Position numbers and translations under genes: made by a program. Shown piece by piece: positions 25,271 through 34,140 of a DNA stretch of 64,000 bases (positions are counted from its first letter, which is position 1; every line of letters starts with the position of its first letter). This DNA comes from Halanaerobiaceae bacterium ANBcell28 (lineage in GTDB: Bacteria; Bacillota; Halanaerobiia; Halanaerobiales; DTU029), in assembly GCA_037623315.1 (NCBI GenBank), contig JBBJJH010000015.1:1-64000 (forward strand), in the 5' to 3' direction. The notes under the pieces are model-generated. The model did not search any database and was not told the origin of the DNA. It saw nothing but the letters and a program-made list of their open reading frames with translations.

Positions 25271-25669
25271 TTAGACTTTGTTAATTTTTTTTGATTTAAC
25301 TTTATCTCTTATGATAAAAACAGAACTAATTAGTAGATAAATAAGCGTGAAATTAAGGAAGATATCTCTGTAAGCATTAGGATGAAGATTAACGAAAAAA
25401 CCACTAAACCCGACTAAGATAAATACAAGGCCCATAGTAACAGCATAATGAAAAGCAAATATTGCTGTTGGTGGCCATTTAGGAAAGAAGTTAAATAATA
25501 AGATGCTGCCAATACCGATAGAAGTAAGTAGAAAACGCATTATTAGATGAAAATGAGTATCTGTAGTTCTACCGGCTAAAAGTGCCCAGGTGGAACTTGT
25601 GATAGTTAAGACTGTATAGACTATACAGATTAAAATTAAAGCTTTTTTAAGGTTAAGGTTTATTCTCAT
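25271..25669 (-). CDS. Four-helix membrane protein (DUF6608-like)
   Basis: A 132-residue protein that is almost entirely four hydrophobic segments (about 9-31, 41-61, 68-92, 99-119) followed by a short basic tail KVKSKKINKV. It resembles small DUF6608/DUF3021-type membrane proteins by length and topology; the family match is tentative. It is divergent from the DUF389 gene across a 190-bp gap. No function can be proposed. Confidence 0.6.
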   Translation of the reverse strand: MRINLNLKKALILICIVYTVLTITSSTWALLAGRTTDTHFHLIMRFLLTSIGIGSILLFNFFPKWPPTAIFAFHYAVTMGLVFILVGFSGFFVNLHPNAYRDIFLNFTLIYLLISSVFIIRDKVKSKKINKV

Positions 25670-25810
25670 AATAATTATTCTCCTTTTTTAATTATTAATG
25701 TATTGTATTCCGATGTATTATATTCCTCAGTATATTACTTCTCTTTTTATGAAAAAAATCCTTTTAATTATAGGTGATATTGAAAAATCTATGAAATATT
25801 CCTTAAGCAT

Positions 25811-25860
25811 AAAAACCCCCTTATTGTTTAAACTATTAAAAACAAAAGGGGGGATTTTTT
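25811..25860 (+). promoter_or_regulatory. Terminator-like hairpin covering the DUF389 RBS
   Basis: AAAAACCCCCTT and TTGTTT (25811-25829) can pair with AAACAA and AAGGGGGG with TTTTT (25839-25859). The 3' arm contains the Shine-Dalgarno sequence AAGGGGGG, and the T run contains the TTG start codon. It could act as a terminator or as a translational block. Confidence 0.6.
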
Positions 25861-27074
25861 TGCAAATCGTTCATGCTACTTTTCGTGCAGGGGAAGGTGA
25901 AGAAGCTGTTGATCTCTTATCAACTCTAGGTGTTGATATAGAGGATTATAAACTAATTAAATCAGAAAGTGGAGATCTATTAATAATTAATCTTCTTTAT
26001 GGAGATACAGATGTCCTCTTAGATAATATGAAAAGTAGATTTGATTTTGAAAATGATAAAGAAAGAAGTATGGTAATTTTTACACCTGATACGGTAATTC
26101 CTAGAAATATAGAGAAAATTCAAAAGGCAGAGTTTCGTGCCAGCCGTGAGTCCTTAATTACCTTTGCTGAGGATAAATCTGAGGTTAATTCTCATTATGT
26201 TTTACTTGTCTTTTTTTCTGCAGTTATTGCAACTCTTGGTCTAATTCTTGATAATGTTGCTGTAATTGTTGGTGCTATGGTAATAGCTCCAGTTTTAGGA
26301 CCTTTACTTGCACTAACTATAGGAATAATGTTGGCTGATTTTAGGTTGATTCGTCAGGGTGTAGCAGCTGAGATACTCGCTATTACAATTGCTATAACTG
26401 TAGGTGCTTTTTTTGCTCTATTTTTACCTGAGGCAGAATTGAGTAATTCATTATATGTCCGTATGTATCCAAATATAGGAGATCTCTTCATTGCTTTGGC
26501 CGCTGGAGCAGCAGGTGCTTATTCTCTAATAAGAAATCAACTTGAGTCAGGCTTAATTGGGGTAATGGTAGCTGCAGCTTTAATACCTGTTATGGCTACT
26601 ATTGGTGTTGGTGTCGGATTAGGTTTTACAGAAATGGTGTGGGGAGCAGGTTTGTTATTACTAGTCAATTTATTATCAATATTATTAGCTAATATTATAG
26701 TTTTTTATTTTAAAGGTTTAAAACCTCAATTATGGTACAAATATAAAGCTAAAAAACTTATCAAAAAGAGTTTATCATTAGTTATTATTGCTATCATTTT
26801 AATAAGTATTCCGTTAGCATTAATCACTACATATCAGTTTTATGTTCAAAAACCAGTAGAAATAATAAAAGATATTGTTAGAGAGGGTTTAGTATTAGAT
26901 TACCGTATAGATAGAATAAGTGTGGAAGGTAATCTAGTTGAGGTTTATCTTTATGCAAACCATGAGATTAATAAAGATAGGTTGACAGAGGTAAAAAAAG
27001 AAATAGAAAGTGAGCTAGATAAAGAATATACAATTAATTTTAAATTTATTCCTATTCAGCAAATTAGTCTTTAA
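25860..27074 (+). CDS. DUF389 (TIGR00341-like) membrane protein
   Basis: A 404-residue protein. A cytoplasmic N-terminal domain of about 150 residues starts LQIVHATFRAGEGEEAVDLL. A multi-helix membrane domain with the DUF389 motif VIVGAMVIAPVLGPLLALTIGI follows, then AAGAAGAYSLIRNQ. The end is a cytoplasmic tail after the last helix (about residue 330). The start is taken as TTG at 25860 behind AAGGGGGG, because family members begin at this point. The open frame continues upstream with ATG at 25698, but that extension is low-complexity and passes through the hairpin. Function of the family is unknown. Confidence 0.82.
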   Translation: MQIVHATFRAGEGEEAVDLLSTLGVDIEDYKLIKSESGDLLIINLLYGDTDVLLDNMKSRFDFENDKERSMVIFTPDTVIPRNIEKIQKAEFRASRESLITFAEDKSEVNSHYVLLVFFSAVIATLGLILDNVAVIVGAMVIAPVLGPLLALTIGIMLADFRLIRQGVAAEILAITIAITVGAFFALFLPEAELSNSLYVRMYPNIGDLFIALAAGAAGAYSLIRNQLESGLIGVMVAAALIPVMATIGVGVGLGFTEMVWGAGLLLLVNLLSILLANIIVFYFKGLKPQLWYKYKAKKLIKKSLSLVIIAIILISIPLALITTYQFYVQKPVEIIKDIVREGLVLDYRIDRISVEGNLVEVYLYANHEINKDRLTEVKKEIESELDKEYTINFKFIPIQQISL

Positions 27075-27226
27075 TCCTGAAAAATGGCCTATCTAGAGAG
27101 AAGTTTTTTTTCATGCTTAAGGATTGTGAATTCCTTCTTCAAGCTCTTGTCTAATATTTAACAAATTGTGATAGAATATGACCCCTTTAATATGGGTATA
27201 TTTTTAATACAAGGGAGGTAATAAAA

Positions 27227-27892
27227 ATATACTTTATAAATTTATTCTTAGTCTCTATTTTACCAGGAATTTTGTGGGTTTGGTATTTTTATCGTAAAGA
27301 CAAGTATGACCCAGAACCACTGCGATTAATTGTTAGAGACTTTATTTGGGGTCTTGTATTAGTGTTTCCAGCAGGCTTTTTAGAAGCTCCTTTTAGCGCA
27401 TACTTAGAACCTCAGGTACCTCTAGTAATTTTGTTTTTTAGTACTATATTTATTGTTGGTTTCATAGAAGAAGGTCTGAAATCATATACAGTTTATCGTT
27501 TACATTATAACCATCCTGATTTTGATGAACCAGTGGATGGAATAATATATGGTGTGACAGTAGGTTTGGGGTTTGCAGCTTTTGAGAACTTATTTTATAC
27601 TATATTATTTGGTTATCGTGTTGGACTTATTAGAGCAGTATTAACTACATTAGCTCATGCTTCTTTTACAGGTATATTTGGCTATTATTTAAGTAGAGCC
27701 AAAAATGGTGGGAATAAGATTTTGATTTGGCAGGGTTTTGTAATTGTAATGGTTTTACATGGTCTTTATAATTTTCTTGTAATTGCTGGATTTATGGGTT
27801 TATTCTCTACAGTAATTGTAGTGGGCTTATTACAATATTATTTAGCTACATTAATAAAACGAACTACTGAAGAGTCTCCATTTAAACCGTAA
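27227..27892 (+). CDS. prsW: PrsW-family intramembrane metalloprotease, apparent ATA start
   Basis: A 221-residue integral membrane protease of the PrsW/CAAX-like group. Conserved parts are VWYFYRKDKYDPEP near the N-terminus, FIEEGLKSYTVY with the EE-x3-K signature, and GITVGLGFAAFENL-type and LAHASFTGIFGYYL segments with the metal-binding histidine. Family members have a first helix ending in this YFYRKDKY block. That helix is encoded here but has no ATG, GTG or TTG. AAGGGAGGT ends 7 nt before ATA at 27227, the best start. The alternative TTG at 27272 removes the helix and has no RBS. A sequencing error at the start is possible. Confidence 0.8.
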   Translation: MYFINLFLVSILPGILWVWYFYRKDKYDPEPLRLIVRDFIWGLVLVFPAGFLEAPFSAYLEPQVPLVILFFSTIFIVGFIEEGLKSYTVYRLHYNHPDFDEPVDGIIYGVTVGLGFAAFENLFYTILFGYRVGLIRAVLTTLAHASFTGIFGYYLSRAKNGGNKILIWQGFVIVMVLHGLYNFLVIAGFMGLFSTVIVVGLLQYYLATLIKRTTEESPFKP

Positions 27893-27896
27893 AATT

Positions 27897-27935
27897 AGCA
27901 AACGGGGTTTTGGTAAGGGGCGTACCCCGTTTGCT
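27897..27935 (+). terminator. Hairpin after prsW
   Basis: AGCAAACGGGG (27897-27907) pairs with CCCCGTTTGCT (27925-27935). The T run is poor, so termination may be weak. Confidence 0.65.
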
Positions 27936-28081
27936 TATAATCGCCCTCCTTGATTCTAATCTAATATTGTCATACTGTAAATATTTTTTCGTTGTTGGTA
28001 TAACTTATCTTAGTTATTAGAACTAAGTAGAGATAAATAGACATAATAATATGTAGAGGCTTTGTAGAGCTTTTAATTTGC

Positions 28082-28110
28082 TTGACATAGTATAATGATT
28101 ACTATATAAT
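28082..28110 (+). promoter_or_regulatory. Promoter of the FAD oxidoreductase gene
   Basis: Consensus TTGACA (28082-28087) and TATAAT (28105-28110) are 17 nt apart. Confidence 0.85.
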
Positions 28111-28178
28111 ATAATATTGGTGTTTAGAGAAAATAAGCACAAATATATTAAAGTTATAAGCTTAAAGGGAGGATAATA

Positions 28179-29579
28179 ATGAAGAAAAAAGACTATGATG
28201 TTATCATTGTAGGTGCTGGCCCAACGGGTATATTTACTGCCTTGGAGTTATTAAATCAGGATTCTAATATGGATATTTTGATTTTAGAAAAGGGTACTAA
28301 TCTTGAAAAAAGGATATGTCCGATGAATACCAGAAATACGAAATGTGTAAAGTGCCCTAGTTGCGCTATTGTATCTGGTTGGGGAGGTGCAGGTGCTTAT
28401 AGTGATGGGAAACTAAGTTTATCTGCAGAGATTGGTGGTAATCTACACGAATATATTGGTTGGGATAAATTATCTGAACTTATTAAATATGCCGATGGTA
28501 TTTATATGGATTTTGGAGCACCTGATAGAATATTTGGTGTTCATGAAGATAGTCTTGAAGATATAAAAGAAAAAGCTATAAAGGCACAATTAAAATTCAT
28601 ACCTGCAAAACTAAGACACTTAGGTACTGGCTATAGTCAGACTGTTTTACAGGCAATGCAGGATTATATAGCAGAGCAAGGTGTTGAGATTTTATTCGGT
28701 GAAAATGTGAAGGATCTAATAATTGAAGATGCTGAAATTAAAGGGGTTAAAACTGCTGCAGGAGATACTATTATGGCAGATTATGTTGTAACTGCTCCTG
28801 GTAGAGAGAATGCTGAATGGTTAAGTAATGAAGCAAAAAAACATGGTATTAATATGACAATAAATCCTATTGATATTGGTGTTAGAGTAGAATGTTCAGC
28901 TGTAACAACAAAAGACTTAACAGATAATATATATGAATCAAAATTGGTCTACCATACTCCAACTTTTGATGATAAGGTTAGAACCTTTTGTATGTCTCCT
29001 TATGGTCAGGTTGTTAATGAAAATAATCAAGGATTAATTACTGTTAATGGTCATAGTCATGCAGAGATAAAGACTGAAAATACTAACTTTGCTTTATTAG
29101 TTAGTAAGACCTTTACAGAGCCTTTTCATGAGCCAATCACTTATGGTAAAGATATAGCCAAATTGGCAAATTTATTAGGTGGTGGGGTATTAGTACAAAG
29201 ATTGGGTGATCTATTGGAAGGAAGACGTTCTACACCTGAGAGGATTGCCAGAGGAATAGTAAGACCTACTTTAAAAGAGGCTACACCAGGTGATTTAAGT
29301 CTTGTTTTACCACATAGGCATCTAACTGATATAATTGAAATGTTGGAGGCATTAGACAAATTGGCACCAGGCTTATACTCCCGCGATACTCTATTATATG
29401 GTGTTGAGGTTAAATTCTATTCTTCCAGATTATATGCTGAAAACAATCTAGAAAGTAAAATCAAGAATTTGTTTGTTGGTGGAGATGGAGCTGGAATTAC
29501 TAGAGGTTTAATGCAGGCTTCTGTTTCAGGAATCGTTATTGCCAGATCAATTTTGGATAAGGTTAAAGTTAAAGCTTAA
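28179..29579 (+). CDS. FAD-dependent oxidoreductase (COG2509 type)
   Basis: A 466-residue flavoprotein. The Rossmann motif VIIVGAGPTGIFTALEL is at residues 8-24. A cysteine-rich stretch, CPMNTRNTKCVKCPSCAIVSGWGGAGAYSDGKL, follows at 47-79 and is typical of the uncharacterised COG2509 dehydrogenases. The C-terminal FVGGDGAGITRGLMQASVSG completes the FAD site. The three or four cysteines could hold a redox centre or a disulfide. It is a single gene with a consensus promoter. The substrate is unknown. Confidence 0.85.
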   Translation: MKKKDYDVIIVGAGPTGIFTALELLNQDSNMDILILEKGTNLEKRICPMNTRNTKCVKCPSCAIVSGWGGAGAYSDGKLSLSAEIGGNLHEYIGWDKLSELIKYADGIYMDFGAPDRIFGVHEDSLEDIKEKAIKAQLKFIPAKLRHLGTGYSQTVLQAMQDYIAEQGVEILFGENVKDLIIEDAEIKGVKTAAGDTIMADYVVTAPGRENAEWLSNEAKKHGINMTINPIDIGVRVECSAVTTKDLTDNIYESKLVYHTPTFDDKVRTFCMSPYGQVVNENNQGLITVNGHSHAEIKTENTNFALLVSKTFTEPFHEPITYGKDIAKLANLLGGGVLVQRLGDLLEGRRSTPERIARGIVRPTLKEATPGDLSLVLPHRHLTDIIEMLEALDKLAPGLYSRDTLLYGVEVKFYSSRLYAENNLESKIKNLFVGGDGAGITRGLMQASVSGIVIARSILDKVKVKA

Positions 29580-29663
29580 CTATAAGCTTATTAATTACCA
29601 AAGAACTTTAAAGAAACTTAGTTAATGTCCATTAGATTGATTTATTTGGGGTGAGTGAGTTCT

Positions 29664-30344
29664 ATGTATCCATGTAGTTTTTATAAAAGTTATTCGAATG
29701 AAAGAGCTATAGAGGAAATATTTCAGGCTCTGTATAATAGCTTTGGTTCTCAAAATTGGTGGCCTGCTGAAACAAGGCTTGAGACTATTATAGGTGCTAT
29801 TTTAACTCAATCAGTTAACTGGAGCAATGTGGAAATGGCCATTGCTAATTTAAAAGAAGAAAATTTATTATCTGTTTCAGCTATACGAGAAGTAGATATT
29901 GATAGATTGGCTAAATTAATTAGGCCTTCAGGATATTATAATATGAAAGCTAAAAAGATTAAAGCCTTTATTAAATTTTTGGATAAAGAATATCAAGGAA
30001 ATCTTGAAAATATCTTTAAAGTAGAACTTTATACCTTAAGGAAGAAATTATTAAATGTATACGGTATAGGCCCTGAAACTGCTGACTCGATACTTTTATA
30101 TGCTGGTGAATATCCTATCTTTGTGATCGATGCATATACAAGGAGAATTTTTTCTCGGATAGGCTTAAGTGCTGTTGATGTGAAGTATCATCAATTGCAG
30201 GAATTAATAATGAAATCTTTTTCACCAAATGTAGTAAAGTATAATGAATATCATGCATTATTGGTGAAATTGGCCAAGGAGAATTGTAAAAAAAGTAAAG
30301 CTCTTTGCGATAAATGTATTCTTTCAAGTAAAAACTGTGGATAA
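29664..30344 (+). CDS. Endonuclease III-like HhH-GPD DNA repair protein
   Basis: A 226-residue DNA glycosylase-type protein. The helix-hairpin-helix LLNVYGIGPETADSILLYA and the GPD-loop aspartate in VIDAYTRRI are clear. A C-terminal cysteine set (CKKSKALCDKCILSSKNC) forms the [4Fe-4S] cluster. It belongs to the COG2231 branch of the Nth family, whose substrate range is less defined than that of Nth. The ATG at 29664 lies 8 nt after GGGGTGAG; an in-frame GTG at 29655 overlaps that RBS. The stop codon region itself contains a DnaA-box-like TGTGGATAA (30336-30344). Confidence 0.88.
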   Translation: MYPCSFYKSYSNERAIEEIFQALYNSFGSQNWWPAETRLETIIGAILTQSVNWSNVEMAIANLKEENLLSVSAIREVDIDRLAKLIRPSGYYNMKAKKIKAFIKFLDKEYQGNLENIFKVELYTLRKKLLNVYGIGPETADSILLYAGEYPIFVIDAYTRRIFSRIGLSAVDVKYHQLQELIMKSFSPNVVKYNEYHALLVKLAKENCKKSKALCDKCILSSKNCG

Positions 30345-30651
30345 GTATAAATGAAAACTTAATAGATAAGATAAAACAGGCTGCAAATTTTTGTAGTCTG
30401 TTTTTTATAGCTAGAATAAATTATGGGTTTTTTAATTTGTGGATAAGTTCTTTTAACTTAATCATAACTTATAAGCAGAATGTAGCTTTTAATATAATCT
30501 CTTATTAGGCCTGTATCTTCAAGAATATTAACGAAAATTAAGAAAATTCACCTTTTAAAGTAGACTACTTTGCTTGACTTTTTTAATACTTGTTATAGCA
30601 ATATTTAGCTTTTAAGTAGCTACTATAAACTTATCCACAGAAATATCCACA
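30336..30651. promoter_or_regulatory. DnaA-box cluster
   Basis: TTATCCACA-type sites lie at 30336-30344 and 30438-30446 (minus strand) and 30631-30639 (plus strand), all exact matches. A one-mismatch site (ATATCCACA) is at 30643-30651. The surrounding sequence is AT-rich. It could be a DnaA-titration or regulatory locus. dnaA and dnaN are not nearby, so it is not obviously the chromosomal origin. Confidence 0.6.
30372..30408 (+). terminator. Terminator after the HhH-GPD gene
   Basis: AACAGGCTGCAA pairs imperfectly with TTGTAGTCTGTT and is followed by a T run. Confidence 0.65.
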
Positions 30652-30778
30652 TATTAACAAGAGAAGAATCTTTAGTAGTAATTTTATTGTTATTTACATA
30701 AAATTTAGCTTTTTACATATCTCAATGGCTTATATTCTAATTTAGAAAGTAATTTATGGGTATAATAATATAGATCTA

Positions 30779-30895
30779 ATGACAAAGCCAATTTGTTATT
30801 ATAGCCTGGAAGAGGAGCTGGAGGTCTTGCTTTTTTCCGTGAATGAAGCTATGGATAACCAGGCTTTATTTGATAAATTTATCTGCGAACTTTGA
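30779..30895 (+). CDS. Possible 38-residue small protein
   Basis: A short frame starting ATG and encoding 38 residues (MTKPICYYSLEEELEVLL... ending FDKFICEL). It reads like an amphipathic helical protein, and its codons are less AT-rich than the surroundings. No clear RBS precedes it, and a TATAAT-like box lies only about 12 nt upstream, so it would be nearly leaderless. It faintly recalls Spo0E-like small regulators, but the SQELD signature is missing. The same segment can also form AGCCTGG/CCAGGCT pairing as RNA. Both readings are tentative. Confidence 0.3.
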   Translation: MTKPICYYSLEEELEVLLFSVNEAMDNQALFDKFICEL

Positions 30896-30926
30896 GATAA
30901 AAAATTATTAAAGAAGGGGATTAAAA

Positions 30927-32477
30927 ATGTTAGAAGAACTAGATTTAAGCAAAAAGTTATCAAAAGAGGAGTATAAAGATAAAATAGATACTTTATATAA
31001 AAAAGCGGGTAAATTACAGCGTCAGGCTAAAGAGTTAAATATCCCTATAATTATTCTTTTTGAAGGTTGGGATGCAGCAGGAAAAGGAACTTTAATTAAT
31101 AAATTGATACATCCTATAGATCCGCGTGGCTTCAAACATTATTTGACTAAAAGACCTAATGAGGAAGAGAAAAGGCATCCTTTTTTATGGCGATTCTGGA
31201 GAAAGATACCTGAAAGAGGGCAAATAGCAATTATGAATAGAAGTTGGTATCAACGTGTTGTTGAGGAATTCGTTGAATATGAGGTTCCTGAGCAGGATTG
31301 GGCTTTTTCCTATAAAGATATTAATTTTTTTGAAAAACAACTTGTTAATGATAATTATTTGATTTTAAAATTTTTCTTACATATTAGTAAAGAAGAACAA
31401 AAGAAACGCTTTTTAAATCTAAGTAAAAACAAAGCTACTTCTTGGCGTGTAAATAAAGAGGATTGGAAGCATCATCATCAATATCAACTTTATTTACATT
31501 ACTATAATAGAATGATTGATGAAACAGATAAGGATTATGCCTCGTGGGAAATAATTGAGGCTGAAAATCATGAATATGCGACATTGAAAATTTTTAAATA
31601 TTTTGTGGATAGCGTAGAAAATAAAATACAGGAAGTAAAAGAAGTAATAAATATAAGTAAAGCAGAAGATGAAATAGAAGAAAATACCAGAGCTAATGAT
31701 GATACTTTAAGCAAAAAAATAACTAGTGATATTCAGAGAATTTATATTCCTTCCGCCCTGGATAAGATAGATCTCTCTAAAGAAATTGCAAAGGATAGTT
31801 ATAAGGCTAAGGTGAAGGAATATCAGGAGAAAATAAGGAATTTACAGCATAAATTATACAGGGATCGATTAGCTTTAGTAATTGTATATGAAGGCTGGGA
31901 TGGTGCAGGAAAAGGTGGTAATATCAGAAGGCTAACTGAAATGATGGATCCCCGGGGTTATCAGGTTTTTCCTGTAGCCGCTCCTAGCGAAGTGGAAAAG
32001 AGCTACCATTATCTCTGGCGCTTTTGGCAGGTGATGCCTAAGGCAGGCCATATTACAATTTTTGATCGTTCCTGGTATGGGAGAGTTTTAGTTGAAAGGA
32101 TAGAGGGTTTTTGTGCAAAAAATGATTGGCAGAGAGCTTATCAGGAGATAAATGAAATGGAAGAGCAGTTATATCATTTTGGTACTGTAATAATTAAATT
32201 CTGGCTTCATATTGATAAAGATACTCAATTAAAAAGATTTGAAGATAGAAAAAACAATCCAAATAAGAGATGGAAACTTACTGAGGAAGATTGGCGTAAC
32301 CGGGAAAAGTGGGATCAATACAAAATTGCTATAGATGAAATGATTGACAGGACAAGTACAAAGATAGCACCATGGACTATTGTTGAAGCAAATTCAAAGC
32401 ATTATGCCAGGATAAAAGTGATGGAGACAATAATAGCCAGGCTAGAGGAAAAGCTGAATTCATTATATTACAAGTAA
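30927..32477 (+). CDS. pap: Polyphosphate:AMP phosphotransferase (PPK2 class II, two domains)
   Basis: A 516-residue protein made of two PPK2 domains. Each has a Walker A: FEGWDAAGKGTLINKL near residue 47 and YEGWDGAGKGGNIRRL near residue 330. Each also has the lid and Walker B region (NRSWYQRVVEEF and DRSWYGRVLVERI). Two-domain PPK2 enzymes phosphorylate AMP to ADP with polyphosphate. AGAAGGGGAT precedes the ATG. ppk1 is about 10 kb away on the other strand, so both synthesis and use of polyphosphate are encoded here. Confidence 0.93.
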   Translation: MLEELDLSKKLSKEEYKDKIDTLYKKAGKLQRQAKELNIPIIILFEGWDAAGKGTLINKLIHPIDPRGFKHYLTKRPNEEEKRHPFLWRFWRKIPERGQIAIMNRSWYQRVVEEFVEYEVPEQDWAFSYKDINFFEKQLVNDNYLILKFFLHISKEEQKKRFLNLSKNKATSWRVNKEDWKHHHQYQLYLHYYNRMIDETDKDYASWEIIEAENHEYATLKIFKYFVDSVENKIQEVKEVINISKAEDEIEENTRANDDTLSKKITSDIQRIYIPSALDKIDLSKEIAKDSYKAKVKEYQEKIRNLQHKLYRDRLALVIVYEGWDGAGKGGNIRRLTEMMDPRGYQVFPVAAPSEVEKSYHYLWRFWQVMPKAGHITIFDRSWYGRVLVERIEGFCAKNDWQRAYQEINEMEEQLYHFGTVIIKFWLHIDKDTQLKRFEDRKNNPNKRWKLTEEDWRNREKWDQYKIAIDEMIDRTSTKIAPWTIVEANSKHYARIKVMETIIARLEEKLNSLYYK

Positions 32478-32479
32478 AA

Positions 32480-32500
32480 GAGCCTTTTAGGCTCTTTTTT
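32480..32500 (+). terminator. Terminator of pap
   Basis: GAGCC pairs with GGCTC around TTTTA, followed by T6. Confidence 0.85.
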
Positions 32501-32671
32501 AATAAGTTACATAAATTTAACTTGGTTAAGATTAATATGGAAGATAGAAATATAATTATAATTTTATCTTGAGACAAAGATGTTGAGAAATAAGGGTTAA
32601 TTTAGAGTAATAGAGTTTTAAAATATTAATATAACTACAAAGTTTACTAAGCAATAATATTTTAATAATTC

Positions 32672-32700
32672 TTGCCATTTATTTTAAATAGTATTATAAT
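32672..32700 (+). promoter_or_regulatory. Promoter of the second cohesin lipoprotein gene
   Basis: TTGCCA (32672-32677) and TATAAT (32695-32700) are 17 nt apart. The flanking 50 bp are nearly repeated at 34863-34915. Confidence 0.75.
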
Positions 32701-32751
32701 ATATACAATATGGAAAATAAAGCTATAAAAATTAATAGGGGGTAGATACTA

Positions 32752-34056
32752 ATGTCATTAAGTTTGAGGTGGAAAAAAGCTTTTGTTTATATTTTCTTAT
32801 GCTTATTTATACTACTTATAGCATGTGAATCAGAATCACTTATTGAAAGTCATTATCAACTTGAAATAAAAGAAATTATTGGAGGGGGACGTATAGTAAA
32901 TTATAGTGAGGGGGTTACTTACCCTAAAGGAAGAGGTGTGTCTATAGATTTAAAGACTGAGGCTGAAGAAGGATATAAATTCTATAGTTGGTATGGTGAT
33001 GTTCCGGAAAATCAACTAAAAAATCCAACAATAAACTTACTTATGGATGATAACAAAACGGTGTGGGCTGAGTTTCGTGAAACAATAAAGATAATTTCAA
33101 GCAAAATTGGTGATGGAGAAATAACTATAAATTGGTCAGCTATAGATGATGTTGATAATTATAGAATTCGTTATTCATATAATGGTGAGAAGAAAGAGAC
33201 CGACCGTATAGATAGTACTGATTACACACTTTCTGATTTAGAAAATGGTACACGTTATTATATTGAAATATTTGCCTACCGTGGTAATGAGATTATTAAG
33301 TCCGAAGAAATTTCTGTAACCCCTAGAGTCCCTCTGAAGGTAGAAATAGGAAATGGAATAGAACATCGTGGTGAAGAACTTACAATACCTGTAGAGTTTA
33401 GTGATGTCCCAGCAGAAGGTATTAGTAGTGTAGATTTTAAGATAGACTTTGATACATCTGCATTTAAAGTAGTAGAAGTAAGTCCTGGTGAGATAATTTT
33501 AGATACAAGTGATTTTAATTCTATTGTTAATAATGAAGAGGGAACTATTGATTTTGTATTTAGTTCTGAAGACCAAATACAAAGTGATGGAGAATTTGCA
33601 AACATTAGCTTTGAAATTCAAGAAAGTTGTCTTTTTGGTCCATATGAAATATCTGCAAGTGACATTGATGCATTTACTAGTTTGGGTAGAGAAGTAGAAG
33701 TTAAAATAATTGCAGGCGAGATTTATGTAGAACCAAGGGGACTTATAGGTCCACCACCTGTACCAGAGTTAATTTCTGTAGAAGCTGGTGATGGAGAAGT
33801 AACAGTTAAGTGGGAACCTGTAAGACATGCTACAGATTATTTGATTTACATTGGTACAAATCCTTATATACCTACTTCATTAGAAAGAGCAAGAGGTGGA
33901 GATGCTAGTGAGTATACAGTAACAGGTTTAACAAATGACACTACTTACTATTTTTCAGTAGCCTCATATAGTAGTGAGGGTAGAAGTGAACTTACCGATC
34001 CATTATCTGCTACACCAAGTGCTAGTGAAGGACTTAGTGCGCAGACCTTAGAGTAG
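32752..34056 (+). CDS. Cohesin lipoprotein with beta-repeat and two FN3 domains
   Basis: A 434-residue lipoprotein with lipobox LIAC (Cys25) and Glu at +2. Domains in order: a beta-repeat of the Flg_new/InlB B type (35-105, GYKFYSWYGDVP, KTVWAEF), fibronectin type III (108-193), cohesin (195-325, VEIGNGIEHRGEELTIPVEF, VDFKIDFDTSAFKVVEVSPGE), and a second FN3 (338-425, GDGEVTVKWEPVRHATDYLIY). The cohesin would hold dockerin proteins such as that encoded at 15873. It is a larger version of the lipoprotein encoded at 12041. The lipid anchor and lack of a catalytic domain suggest a surface scaffold. Confidence 0.85.
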   Translation: MSLSLRWKKAFVYIFLCLFILLIACESESLIESHYQLEIKEIIGGGRIVNYSEGVTYPKGRGVSIDLKTEAEEGYKFYSWYGDVPENQLKNPTINLLMDDNKTVWAEFRETIKIISSKIGDGEITINWSAIDDVDNYRIRYSYNGEKKETDRIDSTDYTLSDLENGTRYYIEIFAYRGNEIIKSEEISVTPRVPLKVEIGNGIEHRGEELTIPVEFSDVPAEGISSVDFKIDFDTSAFKVVEVSPGEIILDTSDFNSIVNNEEGTIDFVFSSEDQIQSDGEFANISFEIQESCLFGPYEISASDIDAFTSLGREVEVKIIAGEIYVEPRGLIGPPPVPELISVEAGDGEVTVKWEPVRHATDYLIYIGTNPYIPTSLERARGGDASEYTVTGLTNDTTYYFSVASYSSEGRSELTDPLSATPSASEGLSAQTLE

Positions 34057-34140
34057 GCTTTTGTAGTAGGTAGTAGTAAAATAATGATTAACAATCACTT
34101 ACATTTTTATATAACAGTGATAATTAATTTAAATATATAC

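Noticed and set aside
25698-25859. 54-residue N-terminal extension of the DUF389 protein
   Set aside because: It is low-complexity, passes through a strong hairpin and does not match the family N-terminus; a strong RBS precedes the TTG at 25860.
30336-30651. Chromosomal origin of replication
   Set aside because: DnaA boxes are present, but dnaA, dnaN and other origin markers are not nearby and no strand switch of genes is seen.
30779-30895. Spo0E-family phosphatase
   Set aside because: The size and helical pattern fit loosely, but the SQELD signature is absent.
30779-30926. A known riboswitch class upstream of pap
   Set aside because: The conserved blocks of fluoride, guanidine, ZTP, c-di-AMP, lysine and SAM classes were not found.
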